Shown here: positions 44,857 to 55,987 of the stretch, in pieces | Numbering within the stretch: the stretch's first letter is position 1 | Layout: each line of letters begins with the position of its first letter | From: Melanopsichium pennsylvanicum | Lineage: Eukaryota > Basidiomycota > Ustilaginomycetes > Ustilaginales | Direction of reading: 5' to 3' | DNA: 64,000 nucleotides | Assembly: GCA_900208305.1 (NCBI GenBank) | Contig: OAPG01000006.1 | Coordinates: 620,001 to 684,000, forward strand | Notes under the pieces: generated by a model | Told to the model about the DNA's origin: nothing | Database searches by the model: none | The model's input: the letters and a program-made list of their open reading frames with translations, nothing else | Made by a program: the position numbers and the translations under genes

Positions 44857-47800
44857 GGTAGTGAGTAGAAGACGAAGCAAATTTCTATAGTGGATGGAGT
44901 ATGTGTGGTAGCCAAGCGGGATGAAGAGCTGTCGGCGGAAAATGGGGGTCTGTATTGGGGGCTAAGATTGGCCATGGCCTTCTATTATGTAGCACATGTA
45001 CAAGAACCCTATTTGCCAGATCATGTAGGATCTCATGCACGACCACACAAAGCGAGAGCGATACAGCGTTCAAAGCGTTCATGGAGCACGACTTTCGAAG
45101 AACGAATGAAGTGCCTTCATCAAGGCGCAGTGGTGGTCTAGACCAAACACAAGGTGGGCTGATCGAGGCGCAGCGATGGTCTCCTTAGCAAAAACAAGGT
45201 GGATTGCTTGGACAGGGCATGAAACAGTTGCGGTGATCCGAGATAGGCAATGCGAGCACAAACATGAGTTTAAATTGAGAACAATGTGCGGAGAAGGGCT
45301 AGTATGTGCCGAAGAGCTCTCAATGAGACATCAATCAAGGCAACACCACATTGGAAGAAAGGGAAGGCATTCATGGCAGAGCACACCCAAGAACAGGGAA
45401 GCGGGGCATTGGCTCCGATTGAGCTCAGCACTGAGCTCGTGCCAGCTAGCTTGGCAACCAGAGAATTGGAACCAGATGCAGTCCCGCGAGAACAACAATG
45501 AAAACGGTCCATCGGCTACGTCAAGAGAGCACCATGCGGATCCAAACAAATTCAATGGAAAAACCGAGGCGGGGGGTCAAGGCGCGCTCGTTATGTTCAA
45601 TGAGGAACAAAGGAATGACTGGCACAAAAAGCCACGTGTAGGCGCCTATTGAAGAGCGAGACAACAGCGGACAGCTGAGCTAGCGGACAGCTGAGCAATG
45701 CCGAGACGTGAGTGGTCCTGCATGAACAGAGAACAAAGGGGAGGCAGGATAGCATGAACTCAAAGGTAAATGCATGGTCGTCATTTTCAAGTCATGGTGG
45801 GCACTCCCGAACTGCCACATCGTCGCTGGGCTGCGATGCGCCTTGTTTTAAGCATCGCATGAGCGCTGTAAGCTTCCGATTCCGCCAGAGAAGGCATCAT
45901 TTTTACGCATTACGGCTTAATGTGGTGATCTCCACAGTTGTCTCAACTCAACGCACGATGCACTTGTAAAATAAGTCGTCTATGGTAACGAAAATCTCGT
46001 GTCGGTTCTCTTTGGACGAGAAGCTACACAAGAAGGTAGCGCTTTCGTCTGTCAGGACGATATTGTCACGATGCAAAATGATTCGCTCCGCCGAAGGTGT
46101 GGCGCTGGTAAGACACCGGGTAAAGCAGAGCAGAGCGAGCGCTCAGGCGCTTTCCCGGTCACAGCAATTCGATCCAGAAATTCGTGCTCCTTTGTTTCGA
46201 TGTTGTTGCATATTGTCAATAATGATACACTTCATGCAATGCAATGCATCAAAATGTGATGCCATTCGATGTTCCGAGACTGCGATTGAACAAGCAACAG
46301 ACTAACCTAGACTGCATCGAAAGGGAGGTCACCTCAGAGGGAACTTGAGGGTGTGTCGGATTCCCGCATGCACTGCGCGGATTTATCTAAAATCAATCTC
46401 ACCACTGCTTTGTTTCTCTAAGACGATTGCATCAGAGCCGACTGACTCCCTTAGTTACAGAAGCGGCTTCGAAGGCTCAATGCCATACCGAATCTCTTCA
46501 TGATTTGAAAACCACAAAAAGCTCGTTTGGCTCGACATTTCACTTTTCATTGTTTTACTTGAAACCTGGCTTCCTATTGTGGTGCTGTAGCCTCAATTGC
46601 ACAGATGCGGCCGTGCAATCAAGGTGACCATGATGGTATACAAAATTCAGCTGCAGAGCTAATCCAGTCAAGACGATGTCAATGGTGTCAGCCCACTCTC
46701 TTCCGAAGCTGCCACGCGCTTTGGGGTGAAGGGCAGCCGATAAGACACAAGAGCTTATTTAGTTCGGCTGCTTACACCGGCTACATACCGTGAAGGCAGA
46801 AAGTTAAATTGGCGCCAACTACATCGAATCATGCTGGCATTCAGGCTCCGCTAGGCTCCGCTAGGCTCGTATAGTAATATATCTTTAAGGTACCACAAGA
46901 CGCCTCTAAGCCTGTCCCTTCTGCCAGAAGACCTAACGCGCAACATTTTACTGACAAACTCAAGCAGATCAGGAATCGCTCGCAATCGTGGAGCCAGTCG
47001 TGGAGTCCAATCCAATGCCTATCAGCTCACTGCGACCCTCGCTGGCCCGCAAACCCATCTCGGACTTCTCAGGGTCAGCCAAGATGCCAGGATTGGGACG
47101 TCGTCCTTGCCCAAACATGCGTGTGCAAAGCGTATCTATGTGTCACAGCCTTTCACAAGTCTTTTGAATCTGTCTACATGTCCAAAGTTGACCATGCTTC
47201 ATTCACAAAGGAGATTGGCCAGATCGAAAGACTGCCCATGAATAAATCTCGGACCGAAATTGGCATAGGATCTTGAGCGCGATGGATGCCGAGCAAGCCA
47301 GCTAAGCGCTCTTACCGTCTAAGCTCTTAGTGCAGTTGAAGCCGCGGTGGATTCAAGGTACCGCGGTTCAGTTATGTGACGAATGCCATACTTGTAAAAA
47401 TGTACGATACTCAGTTCTAATACAGGAATCTTATTCGATTTTCCACTCAAAATTTCTCCTGCTAGCTTATCGAACTCCTCGAGATTTTCTGCGTTATGAC
47501 TGAGTACAGACTGCACCAAGCGTGCGGTTGCGAGATACACCAAGTACATGAGGTCTCGAACCGCGGTGTTCTGTACGGTCTCGCGTAGGCTACAAAGTGC
47601 TGCTGCACCACGTGATATTGGAAAACGAGGGTGTGCACGTCTGGGCTGAGCTGATTGGCCAACCAGTTCTTTTGTCAATTCACCGATCTTTGCTTCTCCC
47701 TTTTCTCTTTCTCATCATCTTCTCAGCCAAGCATCACCATTCGTCCTTCACCGTACGCGTTGTGCGTTTCAACAATTCGGTTGCGCTTCGGTAAACTGTG

Positions 47801-48500
47801 CTTATCTTCTCCGCCATTCTCTCTAATCTCCGACGCTTTTGTCTGATGTTTGGAACAAACTCAATTTGTGTGTGCAATCATTGTCTCTAAGCAGCCTTTT
47901 CTCACCGGTGCACAACACCACAACGATGAACAAAGCGCATGACCTGTGTATTGTCATTGACTTACCCACAAAAAAAAACAATGTCCTTGCTCTTATTGTT
48001 GTTGTTGTTCTTGTTGTTGTTGCTATTGTCCATCCTATACTCGACATCGAGACTCCTGCGGTCCACTCTTCTGAGTTTCGTCCAGCGCTTTGCATAAATT
48101 TACATCCCTCGGATGCATGATTCTGCTCGCTTCAGTCAGAAGTTGCGGGCTAGTGCCTCGACAGGACCGTGTCCATCCCCCATGTAAAAGGAGATCCTGA
48201 GGATCTGGCCTGCCAGGCCAGCTATTCTGACTGCACTCATCCTGCCCTTAAATGTGAGCTAGATAGCAAGCAACGAACGATGAATCTCGAGCGATAGCGT
48301 CAAACTGGGTTTCAAAGAATGCATGCGATTGAAATTCAAAGCGACTACTCGACGGATCGCCAGCTATCGCTCTAGTATTGTGTACGAAAGAATGGCGCGA
48401 TGAAAGTGTGCTATCAACAAATAGGAGCATGAGCATTCACAAACAACCCAGGAAACACGAACGACGCCGGAATCGCCGCGCAGATAGCGGGTTCGACCGA
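44857..48500. other. 3.6-kb intergenic region
   Basis: Upstream of the HMG gene and downstream of the Pho80-like cyclin. No open frame (longest 158 codons, 45176-45652) resembles a known protein. It contains a TTG-type microsatellite near 47995-48025 and two adjacent hairpins at 48193-48220. A duplicated GGCTCCGCTA occurs near 46845. No tRNA or 5S rRNA was recognised. Confidence 0.55.
48193..48220. repeat. Two adjacent perfect hairpins
   Basis: GATCC TGA GGATC (48193-48205) is followed at once by TGGCCT GCC AGGCCA (48206-48220). Both stems are perfect with 3-nt loops. The position is about 280 bp beyond the stop codon of the Pho80-like cyclin gene, so they may lie in its 3' UTR. Confidence 0.6.
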
Positions 48501-50564
48501 TCACCTCCGAGCATCCGACATTTGGACATCGCCTTCGGCATCGGCATCGGAGCGGCCGCTTACGGCTCCATGCGCTGGATCGGCAGCAACACGGGACGCT
48601 GTAGACTCTGCCGCATATGCTGCCTTTACCGCGCCGGTGGTTAAATCGTTGTTAGCAGCTGTTGCGCCGGTGGTCGAGCTGGACGCTCCGGCGCGCTCAC
48701 CGCCAGAAGGACAAGCTGGGGCCATTTCTCTTGTCATTTGGGCCATATCCGGCCTTCCGCGCGCGTACATGAGCAACTGATCAGCATATCTCTGCATCTC
48801 TTCGAGCGGAATCGTCAATCGGAAGTCGTTGAGCAGCAGAAACTGCAGCTCAAGTTGATTCAACTCCTGCGGAGGCAAACCTCCCACTTTGGCATAACGG
48901 CTGTTGGTGTAAAACACATCGCTGAAGAACTTGCTGGCCACGGTGACGCCCGCGATCACAAGACGATGCACATTATAGCTGTCGATGGCAAACCCTCGAA
49001 TGCCAGGGTGGGTATAGCCCGGCTCTTCTTTCGCTGATGCACTCGCATCCGGCGGACGTGTGGTTGTGTCTGAGTGTTCAGACTGCCTCTTGGCCCACTC
49101 AACAGCGCGTGGGAGGCCGGCGGCTTCGCCTGCAACCTCGCCGTCGCCGTTTGCGCCCGGCTTGGCCCCGGATCCCATCCTGCTCATGCGGTCAAAGTAG
49201 ACCAGCAAGCTTAAGAAGACCTCATTAGTGGTGGGACAGTATTTGAGGATACGCAGCAGGTACGACTCGATGCTGATGCTGGGAACGTTGCGAGCGTGGA
49301 AGCATAGGGTGCTAGAGGGCGTAGCGAGCGCACCCAGCGCTGCCGTCGTCACAGACGGACGCCGCGCGTCGGTGAACGATAGATGCGAGCCTGGGGGAGC
49401 CGAATAGTCACGCAAAGCGTCAGGACCGTCGCCCGACTCCGCGGGTGTAGTTGGCGCCGAGCGATCTCGGCTGCGGCCGCCCCTTTTGCTCCGAGAATCG
49501 TCCTTGCTACCGTCCGGTTGAAACTCGTCATTGGCAGTGGCGATCTCGTGGAGCAGGGTGGCCAGAATCTTGAGAAGTTCCTGTGGGGCAAATGTGGCCA
49601 GGTCCATCTTGGGCAGCGATGATTGCGGCTTAGATCGGTTGACACCCTCGCTGCCATCGGTCAACGATGCTTTCGACGAAGCAGGATGCGACCTCTGCAC
49701 CTCAGATGCGGTCACGAGACCTTGACCATCGTCGACTCGCGTGCGCGGCGAAAGCATCGCCGAGGTGGATGATTGCGAGGCGCGCGCACTAGGTTGCTGC
49801 GACTGACCAAGTTGATGCCAATGATGATGAGACCCTGCATCCGCAAATCCACCTTGCGAGTGCAACGCAGAGGTCGACAATGATTCGGACGATGTGGTGC
49901 CGCTATGAATGGGCGATCTCGAAGCGTGTGAAAATGAGTGTAAGCTGGCGCCGTAGCTGCTGTACTGTGATGGCTCGTGCGATGGGTGGAGGTTACCAGA
50001 GGCGCGAGATCCGCCCGGGCTGGTACGCCTAGCTTTGGGTGCGGGTCCGCGATTGTTGTCAGGACTGCCGAACGACTGCGCTTGCCTTGAAGGGTGCGTC
50101 GAGTAATCGGAGAGAATGCCATTAGAAGGCCCGGCTCGATCATACCCACGAGAATCTATCGTCTCGTAGCTGGTATTACCTGGTTGCTCCATTGTGCTGG
50201 ACCGTGTATGATGGTTACGAGGGAGATGCGAAGCTGCTGCAGCTTGAGCGCGCAAGCTTGTAAACGGGTCGTGGGAGCGATTGTCAGCCAATGTAGGGGC
50301 GACGCTTGAGGTGGGATGCGCGCAGTAAGCTGCGGACTGCGCTGGACGCTTGGAGAGCGTAGGCCCGTACGAATGTTCCGGGGTACGGTCGTATGCACTG
50401 GCAGGGCTGGTAGCACTGGAAGAAGGATGGGACAACGTTGGCCTCGCTCGGAGTGAGGCTTGAGAAGACGAAGAGGTGTAGCAGGAACCCACAGACGAGG
50501 ACTGCGAAGAAGGCGGACCGGGTGGTGAATCAGCGCAGGAGGGGTCCGGACTGGTCGAGTGCAT
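48501..50564 (-). CDS. Pho80-like cyclin with long N-terminus and split cyclin box
   Basis: The first ATG is at 50564, giving 687 aa; the frame is open further upstream but without ATG. About 330 N-terminal residues are Ser, Pro and His-rich and low-complexity. The cyclin box lies in the last half: LATFAPQELLKILATLLHEI (helix 1), SIESYLLRILKYCPTTNEVF LSLLVYFDRM (helix 2), then about 65 inserted residues rich in Gly and Ala, and FAIDSYNVHRLVIAGVTVASKF, FYTNSRYAKVGGLPPQEL, NQLELQFLLLNDFRL. The second half is characteristic of Pho80/Pcl6/7-class cyclins that partner Pho85 kinase in phosphate and nutrient signalling. The inserted loop is seen in other fungal Pho80 relatives. The C-terminal tail is Ala-rich and low-complexity. 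Confidence 0.85.
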   Translation of the reverse strand: MHSTSPDPSCADSPPGPPSSQSSSVGSCYTSSSSQASLRARPTLSHPSSSATSPASAYDRTPEHSYGPTLSKRPAQSAAYCAHPTSSVAPTLADNRSHDPFTSLRAQAAAASHLPRNHHTRSSTMEQPGNTSYETIDSRGYDRAGPSNGILSDYSTHPSRQAQSFGSPDNNRGPAPKARRTSPGGSRASGNLHPSHEPSQYSSYGASLHSFSHASRSPIHSGTTSSESLSTSALHSQGGFADAGSHHHWHQLGQSQQPSARASQSSTSAMLSPRTRVDDGQGLVTASEVQRSHPASSKASLTDGSEGVNRSKPQSSLPKMDLATFAPQELLKILATLLHEIATANDEFQPDGSKDDSRSKRGGRSRDRSAPTTPAESGDGPDALRDYSAPPGSHLSFTDARRPSVTTAALGALATPSSTLCFHARNVPSISIESYLLRILKYCPTTNEVFLSLLVYFDRMSRMGSGAKPGANGDGEVAGEAAGLPRAVEWAKRQSEHSDTTTRPPDASASAKEEPGYTHPGIRGFAIDSYNVHRLVIAGVTVASKFFSDVFYTNSRYAKVGGLPPQELNQLELQFLLLNDFRLTIPLEEMQRYADQLLMYARGRPDMAQMTREMAPACPSGGERAGASSSTTGATAANNDLTTGAVKAAYAAESTASRVAADPAHGAVSGRSDADAEGDVQMSDARR

Positions 50565-51744
50565 GGTTCTTTTGCTCGAGAGGACGCAGGTGATGCAAAC
50601 TGCGGCGGCAGAGATGTACCAGCTTAAGTGCAGGCTCGGAAAATTTGAGTTCTTTCTGCACCTGTGGGTACAAAAGGTGCAGCAGAGGTGGGATGACAAA
50701 CGTGCCGTTGAACTGTCCAGTTCAATGGCACAAGATGCCGGGTTCAGCGTGCCTGGACGATCTGAACTGTGGTACTGCAGAGACGCAAGACTGCTCTAGG
50801 CGCCTTCGGAGGATATCCAAATATTCAGGGGTTCAGAAGTAGACGGAAGGAGAGAAGCATGCCAAGCGCGAGAATGGAAGAAAGTGTAGCTGAGCGCTGT
50901 AGTGCACCGCTAGTACTCGTATGCTGCGGATTGATGTATCGTAGTAAAGTCGAAGGTGCGTGACATTCGATGCACGGTCGACAGATAGTGCTAAAGTCGA
51001 CCGGCGAGATGGCGTTGATGATGATGATGATGGGATAGAGACGATGTGAGAGAAGTACGTGTTAGTGACGGAAACCCAAGTACAGAGCCATCACACCTGA
51101 GCTCGAGCACTCTGGCAGTGTGAGTGTTGTGGCGATGGTTTTTTTTTCTTCTTTTTTTTTCCCCCTCAAATTAGACTGCTGAGCTTTGCCCGTGCTGTTG
51201 TGCATGCAATTATACAATTGTGCAAGCAACGACGGAACGTGCCACTTTTGAAAATCGTGCGCTCGTCGTGCTGCTGCTCCAGAGCCGTCAGAGCTGGGTC
51301 ATGTAAAATCTCCTTTTCCCGAGATCTTGTGTTTCTCATTTCGCCTGTTTAACAGCGGACAGGTGGCACAAGTTGTCAATGCAGGCACGAGCGTGGAAAG
51401 CCAACGGTTCACTATTGCTCGCCTGTTCGTGTGTCACAAATATTTGATCACATCCTTCAACGAGTCGCGTCGATCAGCTAGGTGTCGTGCTTGCTCACAC
51501 GCAGTTTCCGGTGTTTTGACGCTCAATCAGATTGTGATCGCACGACGCTTCGCAAGTTTCCAAACGTCACACGACCACTCAGGAAATGCGACGTGGTGCG
51601 GATGATATCACAATGCAGTGGTACAAAGAGCGCGGGCAAATGTATATACATCATTTACGCACTCAAATGGCTACATGCTCAAAGTGTCTATGATCAATAA
51701 AGAGTGTGAGTCGGAATCGGACGTGACGAGGGATTGATGCTGAA
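50565..51744. other. Intergenic between Pho80-like cyclin and ADAM genes
   Basis: 1.18 kb, containing the cyclin promoter and the 3' UTR of the protease. There is a GATGAT microsatellite near 51015-51033 and a T/C-rich run at about 51139-51168. No gene is recognised. Confidence 0.6.
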
Positions 51745-54429
51745 TCAGAACCGGTTAGGGCCGTTGTAAGTGGTGGGATCGACCCACCCCGGCTGCGAAG
51801 CTCTATGAGGCTGTCGCATAGACGGCGGAGGGGGAATATAGCCCGGCGCCACCTGCGAACTGCGATCGCTACCTGGTGTTGCAGCCGGCTTGGGCACGTT
51901 GTAAGCAGCGGTTCGCGATGACCTCGTCCCCGCGGTCTGGAACTGCCTCGCTCGTCGACGCGCAAAGCAGCATCGCAATAAGCAAGCAAGAAGCGCCAGG
52001 ACAATGATACCCACCACAATGGTGACGGGGATCGAGATCCTCAGGTTGTCGGTGTACAAGTTTCGGAAGGTCGTCTGCCATGAGCCAGACTTGCACTCGC
52101 CGCTCTCGCATCGGCCGCCGTAGCCGCAGCTGGTGCCGTCGATGAAAGGCTGTTGTAGGATGAGGCACTGGTTGCGCGAGTTGGGGCTCTGGCACGTCAG
52201 CTGGCAAGAGTTGGCATTGGAAGCGGAACAGGCCGACCGGAACGAGATTTGGCCCGTAGATGCCTGCTGGCATTGCAGATCACGCGACGTGCAGTACCCA
52301 TTGGCGCAAGACAAACCGTCGCCACACGAGCTTCCGTCGTCCTTGGTGGTGTCGGCGGGGCACTCGGCCGATGTGCCAGTGCAGTACTCAGCCGTGTCGC
52401 ATCGGCTGTCTACTGAGGGGCGGCACATTTGCGACGAAGGTGCAAAGGTGCAAGAGTTTGAACAACAGGCGCTGGTCGAAGGGTCGCACTGCGCACCTGA
52501 TGCGAGCTTGCATTGCGAGGTGCAGCATTGCGATCCGTTGGGACCGGCGTCGCACTCCTCACCAGGTTCCAAAATCCCGTTCCCACATTGCTCGGTGCTC
52601 AGCGTGCTGCGTTGGCCAGGGGTCTGGATGCAAGACGTGTTCAAGCCCTGACCGATAAGCGAGCAGACGTTCCCGATGGAGCACTGGCTGAAGCTCTGGA
52701 TGTTGGCTCGCGACGACGGATTCATAATGTACTCGGCATTTGCGTTGCATGCCGAGGCCGAAAGAGGACAGCAGGGTGCACCGCCGTTCTGAACCGCATA
52801 GTTCGAGTTGCTGGTGCAGCCATTGGTGCAATCGTGAATGGCGCCAAAGTTGTGCCCAATCTCGTGAGCCATAACCTGCCATTGCTGCGTGGTGAGCGAG
52901 CTGACACCCGTTCCACTGACCGTTTGCCCGCTACTGCTGGAAGCGTCTGTCATGCAGACGGTGCCCAACCAGGCGACGCCGATCTCACTACCCGAATTGC
53001 AAGCGGTCATAAGGTGCCAAAGGCCGATGCCGTTGCCGGGTTGTTGCGACCTCCATTGCGAGAACACGCTGAGACGCTCATCGATGGTGATGGTTCCACA
53101 GCCAAGGTTCCAGGGTGCATCCTGTGCGGCGGTGGAGGGGCAGCTACCGGAGCGGACGTCGAGCTCAACGACTCCGATCGAAATATTGAAAGTGGATCGG
53201 TAGAGGTTGGAGACCGAGTTCATGTTTTTGAGGATCTCTCTGCGTGTGTCGTCCTGGCTGCCGATGCGTTCAGTGTGCGCGCAGTCCGAGGCGATACCTG
53301 CGTAGACGACGCGCGCACTGTTGGGGCAGCCCGCCGTGGATCCGATCACGTTCTCGTAGCTGTTGGTCTGGTTGCCGCCATTGCCAATGTCGTTCCCTGT
53401 CGCCTGCCTCCTGCGGAACGTCGGCTCGAGATAGTCGTCAAGGCCCTCGTGATACACAAAAGCATCCGGCGAGGCTTGCGGAGACTCGATGACTTCGTCC
53501 TGTACTGACCTGGCAAAGAGATCGTTCCAGCCACCAAAGAGATCTCGACGCGAGAGTCGAGCTGGGGTGGGCAGCTTGAAGAAAGAATAGACTGAAAGAC
53601 TGGCTGCATCGTTGGTGTCTGAACTGAAAACGAGTCGATTGTGTGTGTTATAGTCGAGCACGTCGGAGCTGCAACCGAGGGAAGGGGTGGACATCGTGGT
53701 TCCGTTGGAGCTTGGCGGGGTGTCTCGAGACTCCAGTGCAATGTCGGAATCTCGGTGAACAATCATGGAACCTGCCTGCTGGTAGCGAGGCTCGATCCAC
53801 GGATCGGCGCTTTGGCGTTTTGCGATGTAGCTCTCTGGTGCATCAATGTGGTGAACGTTGCCGAACCAGTCGAAGCTTCCCTCGAACGTCGGGACCCCCG
53901 AAACGGAGCCGTCGTCATGCAGCAGGATGGAGGCTCGGCCGACCACGCCAAAGTCACGATCCTGGTAGATGTCGCGGACGACGCCGGCTCGATCCTCCTC
54001 GAGACGTCGAGAGGTATGTGAAGGATGGACGACAACGCCATGGTACGCAGCAACATCGCCGGGATATAGGGTTTCGGTGGTGCGAACGTAGCTCTGGCCT
54101 GTAGTGTCGTTGTAGTCGTAGTACTTGACAAGGGTACCGTCGGGGTGTAGGATGTCGTTGTTGGGCTGGAGGTGCAAATAAAAGTTCTGCTGGAATGCAC
54201 GGAAGCTCAAGCGCAGTGCTGGCTGCGGTAATGAAGACGACCTTGATTGTAGGTGTGTGCCTAGTGACGAGGATGTTGAGAGTGACACAAACTCTAGCTT
54301 GGTGTCGCTCGTTCTGCCAATTCGCTGGAGCAGACCGCTCTGACGACTTCGTGCTGTGACAGGCGTCACGGCCAGGAGGATAGCCAGCAGCAGAGCTGCG
54401 AGCCATTTAGAGGCAATGAAAGACTGCAT
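51745..54429 (-). CDS. ADAM-type membrane metalloprotease with disintegrin domain
   Basis: The ATG at 54429 gives 894 aa with a signal peptide (KWLAALLLAILLAVTPVTA); the open frame extends 62 codons further up but that start lacks a signal sequence. Order: pro-domain (about 25-390), reprolysin-type catalytic domain with the zinc motif HEIGHNFGAIHD (about 522-533) and a Met-turn (EYIMNPSS), disintegrin domain (about 612-700, CGNGILEPGEECD, CDTAEYCTGTSAECP), a Cys-rich EGF-like part (CGYGGRCESGECKSG), one transmembrane helix (about 797-818, PVTIVVGIIVLALLACLL) and a Pro-rich cytosolic tail. ADAM proteases shed surface proteins. They occur in some filamentous fungi; the substrate here is unknown. 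No intron is needed. Confidence 0.92.
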   Translation of the reverse strand: MQSFIASKWLAALLLAILLAVTPVTARSRQSGLLQRIGRTSDTKLEFVSLSTSSSLGTHLQSRSSSLPQPALRLSFRAFQQNFYLHLQPNNDILHPDGTLVKYYDYNDTTGQSYVRTTETLYPGDVAAYHGVVVHPSHTSRRLEEDRAGVVRDIYQDRDFGVVGRASILLHDDGSVSGVPTFEGSFDWFGNVHHIDAPESYIAKRQSADPWIEPRYQQAGSMIVHRDSDIALESRDTPPSSNGTTMSTPSLGCSSDVLDYNTHNRLVFSSDTNDAASLSVYSFFKLPTPARLSRRDLFGGWNDLFARSVQDEVIESPQASPDAFVYHEGLDDYLEPTFRRRQATGNDIGNGGNQTNSYENVIGSTAGCPNSARVVYAGIASDCAHTERIGSQDDTRREILKNMNSVSNLYRSTFNISIGVVELDVRSGSCPSTAAQDAPWNLGCGTITIDERLSVFSQWRSQQPGNGIGLWHLMTACNSGSEIGVAWLGTVCMTDASSSSGQTVSGTGVSSLTTQQWQVMAHEIGHNFGAIHDCTNGCTSNSNYAVQNGGAPCCPLSASACNANAEYIMNPSSRANIQSFSQCSIGNVCSLIGQGLNTSCIQTPGQRSTLSTEQCGNGILEPGEECDAGPNGSQCCTSQCKLASGAQCDPSTSACCSNSCTFAPSSQMCRPSVDSRCDTAEYCTGTSAECPADTTKDDGSSCGDGLSCANGYCTSRDLQCQQASTGQISFRSACSASNANSCQLTCQSPNSRNQCLILQQPFIDGTSCGYGGRCESGECKSGSWQTTFRNLYTDNLRISIPVTIVVGIIVLALLACLLRCCFARRRARQFQTAGTRSSRTAAYNVPKPAATPGSDRSSQVAPGYIPPPPSMRQPHRASQPGWVDPTTYNGPNRF

Positions 54430-55110
54430 TGTATCGTGTCGATGACGGCCGAACGATGAGGGAGGAGTGAGGGCGGGTTGAAAACCCGGTCGCCTGTCGG
54501 GGATGGTGAGTGCCTGATCAATGTATGCTCGAGGTGGATAGCGTAGCAAGCAGACGAACAGATTGGTGGTAGTTGGCGTCCAAGCGGAATCGCGAAAGTC
54601 GGCTATCCGATGCAAGTCGATGTTCTTTAAAAGTTGTCCAGCACAAGCGTGGACGTCTGCGCAGGCAGCCTGCGGGGGCGGTGCAGCCAGTGCGAAGCTG
54701 ACTTATTGCAACAAGGCAGATGTTGTCCCGAAGGGCGGAGGCGCTGAGTCAATGGAGCCCAGTCGTCCTTTACGTGAGCGATGATGGAAAAGGGATATAG
54801 GCTAGGATCGCAGGGTCTCGTTGCCGCGCGCTTGCGTTTCGAAGCCAGCTGATGGAGTAGAAAGCGTAGGATCGGCGAGGCGGTGTCGTCAGATTCTGAA
54901 GACGATGATTGGGAGAAGCAACGAGTAGGCAGCGTAGAGTCAAGGTGACCAGGTGAGCCGTGCCAAGCCAGGCCTCGTGGAGGAAAGGGTCTTGGCGAAA
55001 CACTGCAGACGCCGTCGTTGGTGCTAGCCGCTGAGGTGGGATCGTGGTCAGCGATGTCAAGCTGACCCACCTCTATACCAGCTTTGGTGTTCAGACGCGC
55101 ATCGGTGGCT

Positions 55111-55140
55111 AACACGCACACACACATACACACACACACG
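55111..55140. repeat. CA-rich microsatellite
   Basis: An imperfect (CA)n run of about 30 bp, interrupted by CG and TA, about 690 bp upstream of the ADAM start codon. Confidence 0.85.
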
Positions 55141-55987
55141 TATTGCGCTCGACTGTGCCTACGTCTGAAAGAGCGATGTTAGCGTAGTGCGCGGCGGTCG
55201 AGGTGTCGGAAAAGGTAGATGCTGTGAGAGTTGATCAATTCTGTGTCACAACTTCACGGCTAAAGTGCCAGCCACCCAGTCTTAGGTTAGGAGGCCGTAA
55301 TCCCGCCGCTGTAAATTACCGTACAGCATAGTGCATGGCTACGTAGCGAATTGCTTGGCTTTCTGATATTGAAATTCTGAAATTTCTCGGGCTCATGGTC
55401 CTCTCCCTCATTGTTTCGCTCGCAATCTAGACTGCCAACAACTGCTCAATTGTGCTGCCGGCCAGATCTGCATGGAGGCTGACGACCACAGCGGTTATAC
55501 ATTTGCGGGAGATCCTTCACTATTTTGAGCCAGTCTCTGGCGCTGATCATGCTCCAACATCGATGGCGAAAGACCAACCAAGTTGAAAAGACCATTTCAA
55601 GCCGAGCTTAAAGAGGTAAACCGATAGCGGCAGAAGTACTGTGGTGCACAGACGTTCATGCTCTGAAAAATGGATTTTCAAAAAGCAAAGCTTTTCGATT
55701 GCGGGGGAAGAGTTACTCGTCTCCACTCACAGGTACAGAAAATTTAAAGATTCGCAGCCCGCTCGCCACGTCGCTTTGGCAAGCTTCTACTTCCTGTGTA
55801 AATAAATCACAAAATTTGATGCGATCTGACTTGTCCCGCTCGACTGTCACTTTAAACAAAGCTCTACACCCAGTATGCAGTATTGCTCGATCTTGTTCGA
55901 TCGCTTCAGCACGCTAGCCAGAACAGCTACCATGAGACTTTATGAGGTTGATGGCCAACTCCATTTCAGCGAAGGCATGGATCACTC

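Noticed and set aside
52513..53508. 331-codon plus-strand frame over the ADAM gene
   Set aside because: Antisense shadow of the catalytic domain coding sequence.
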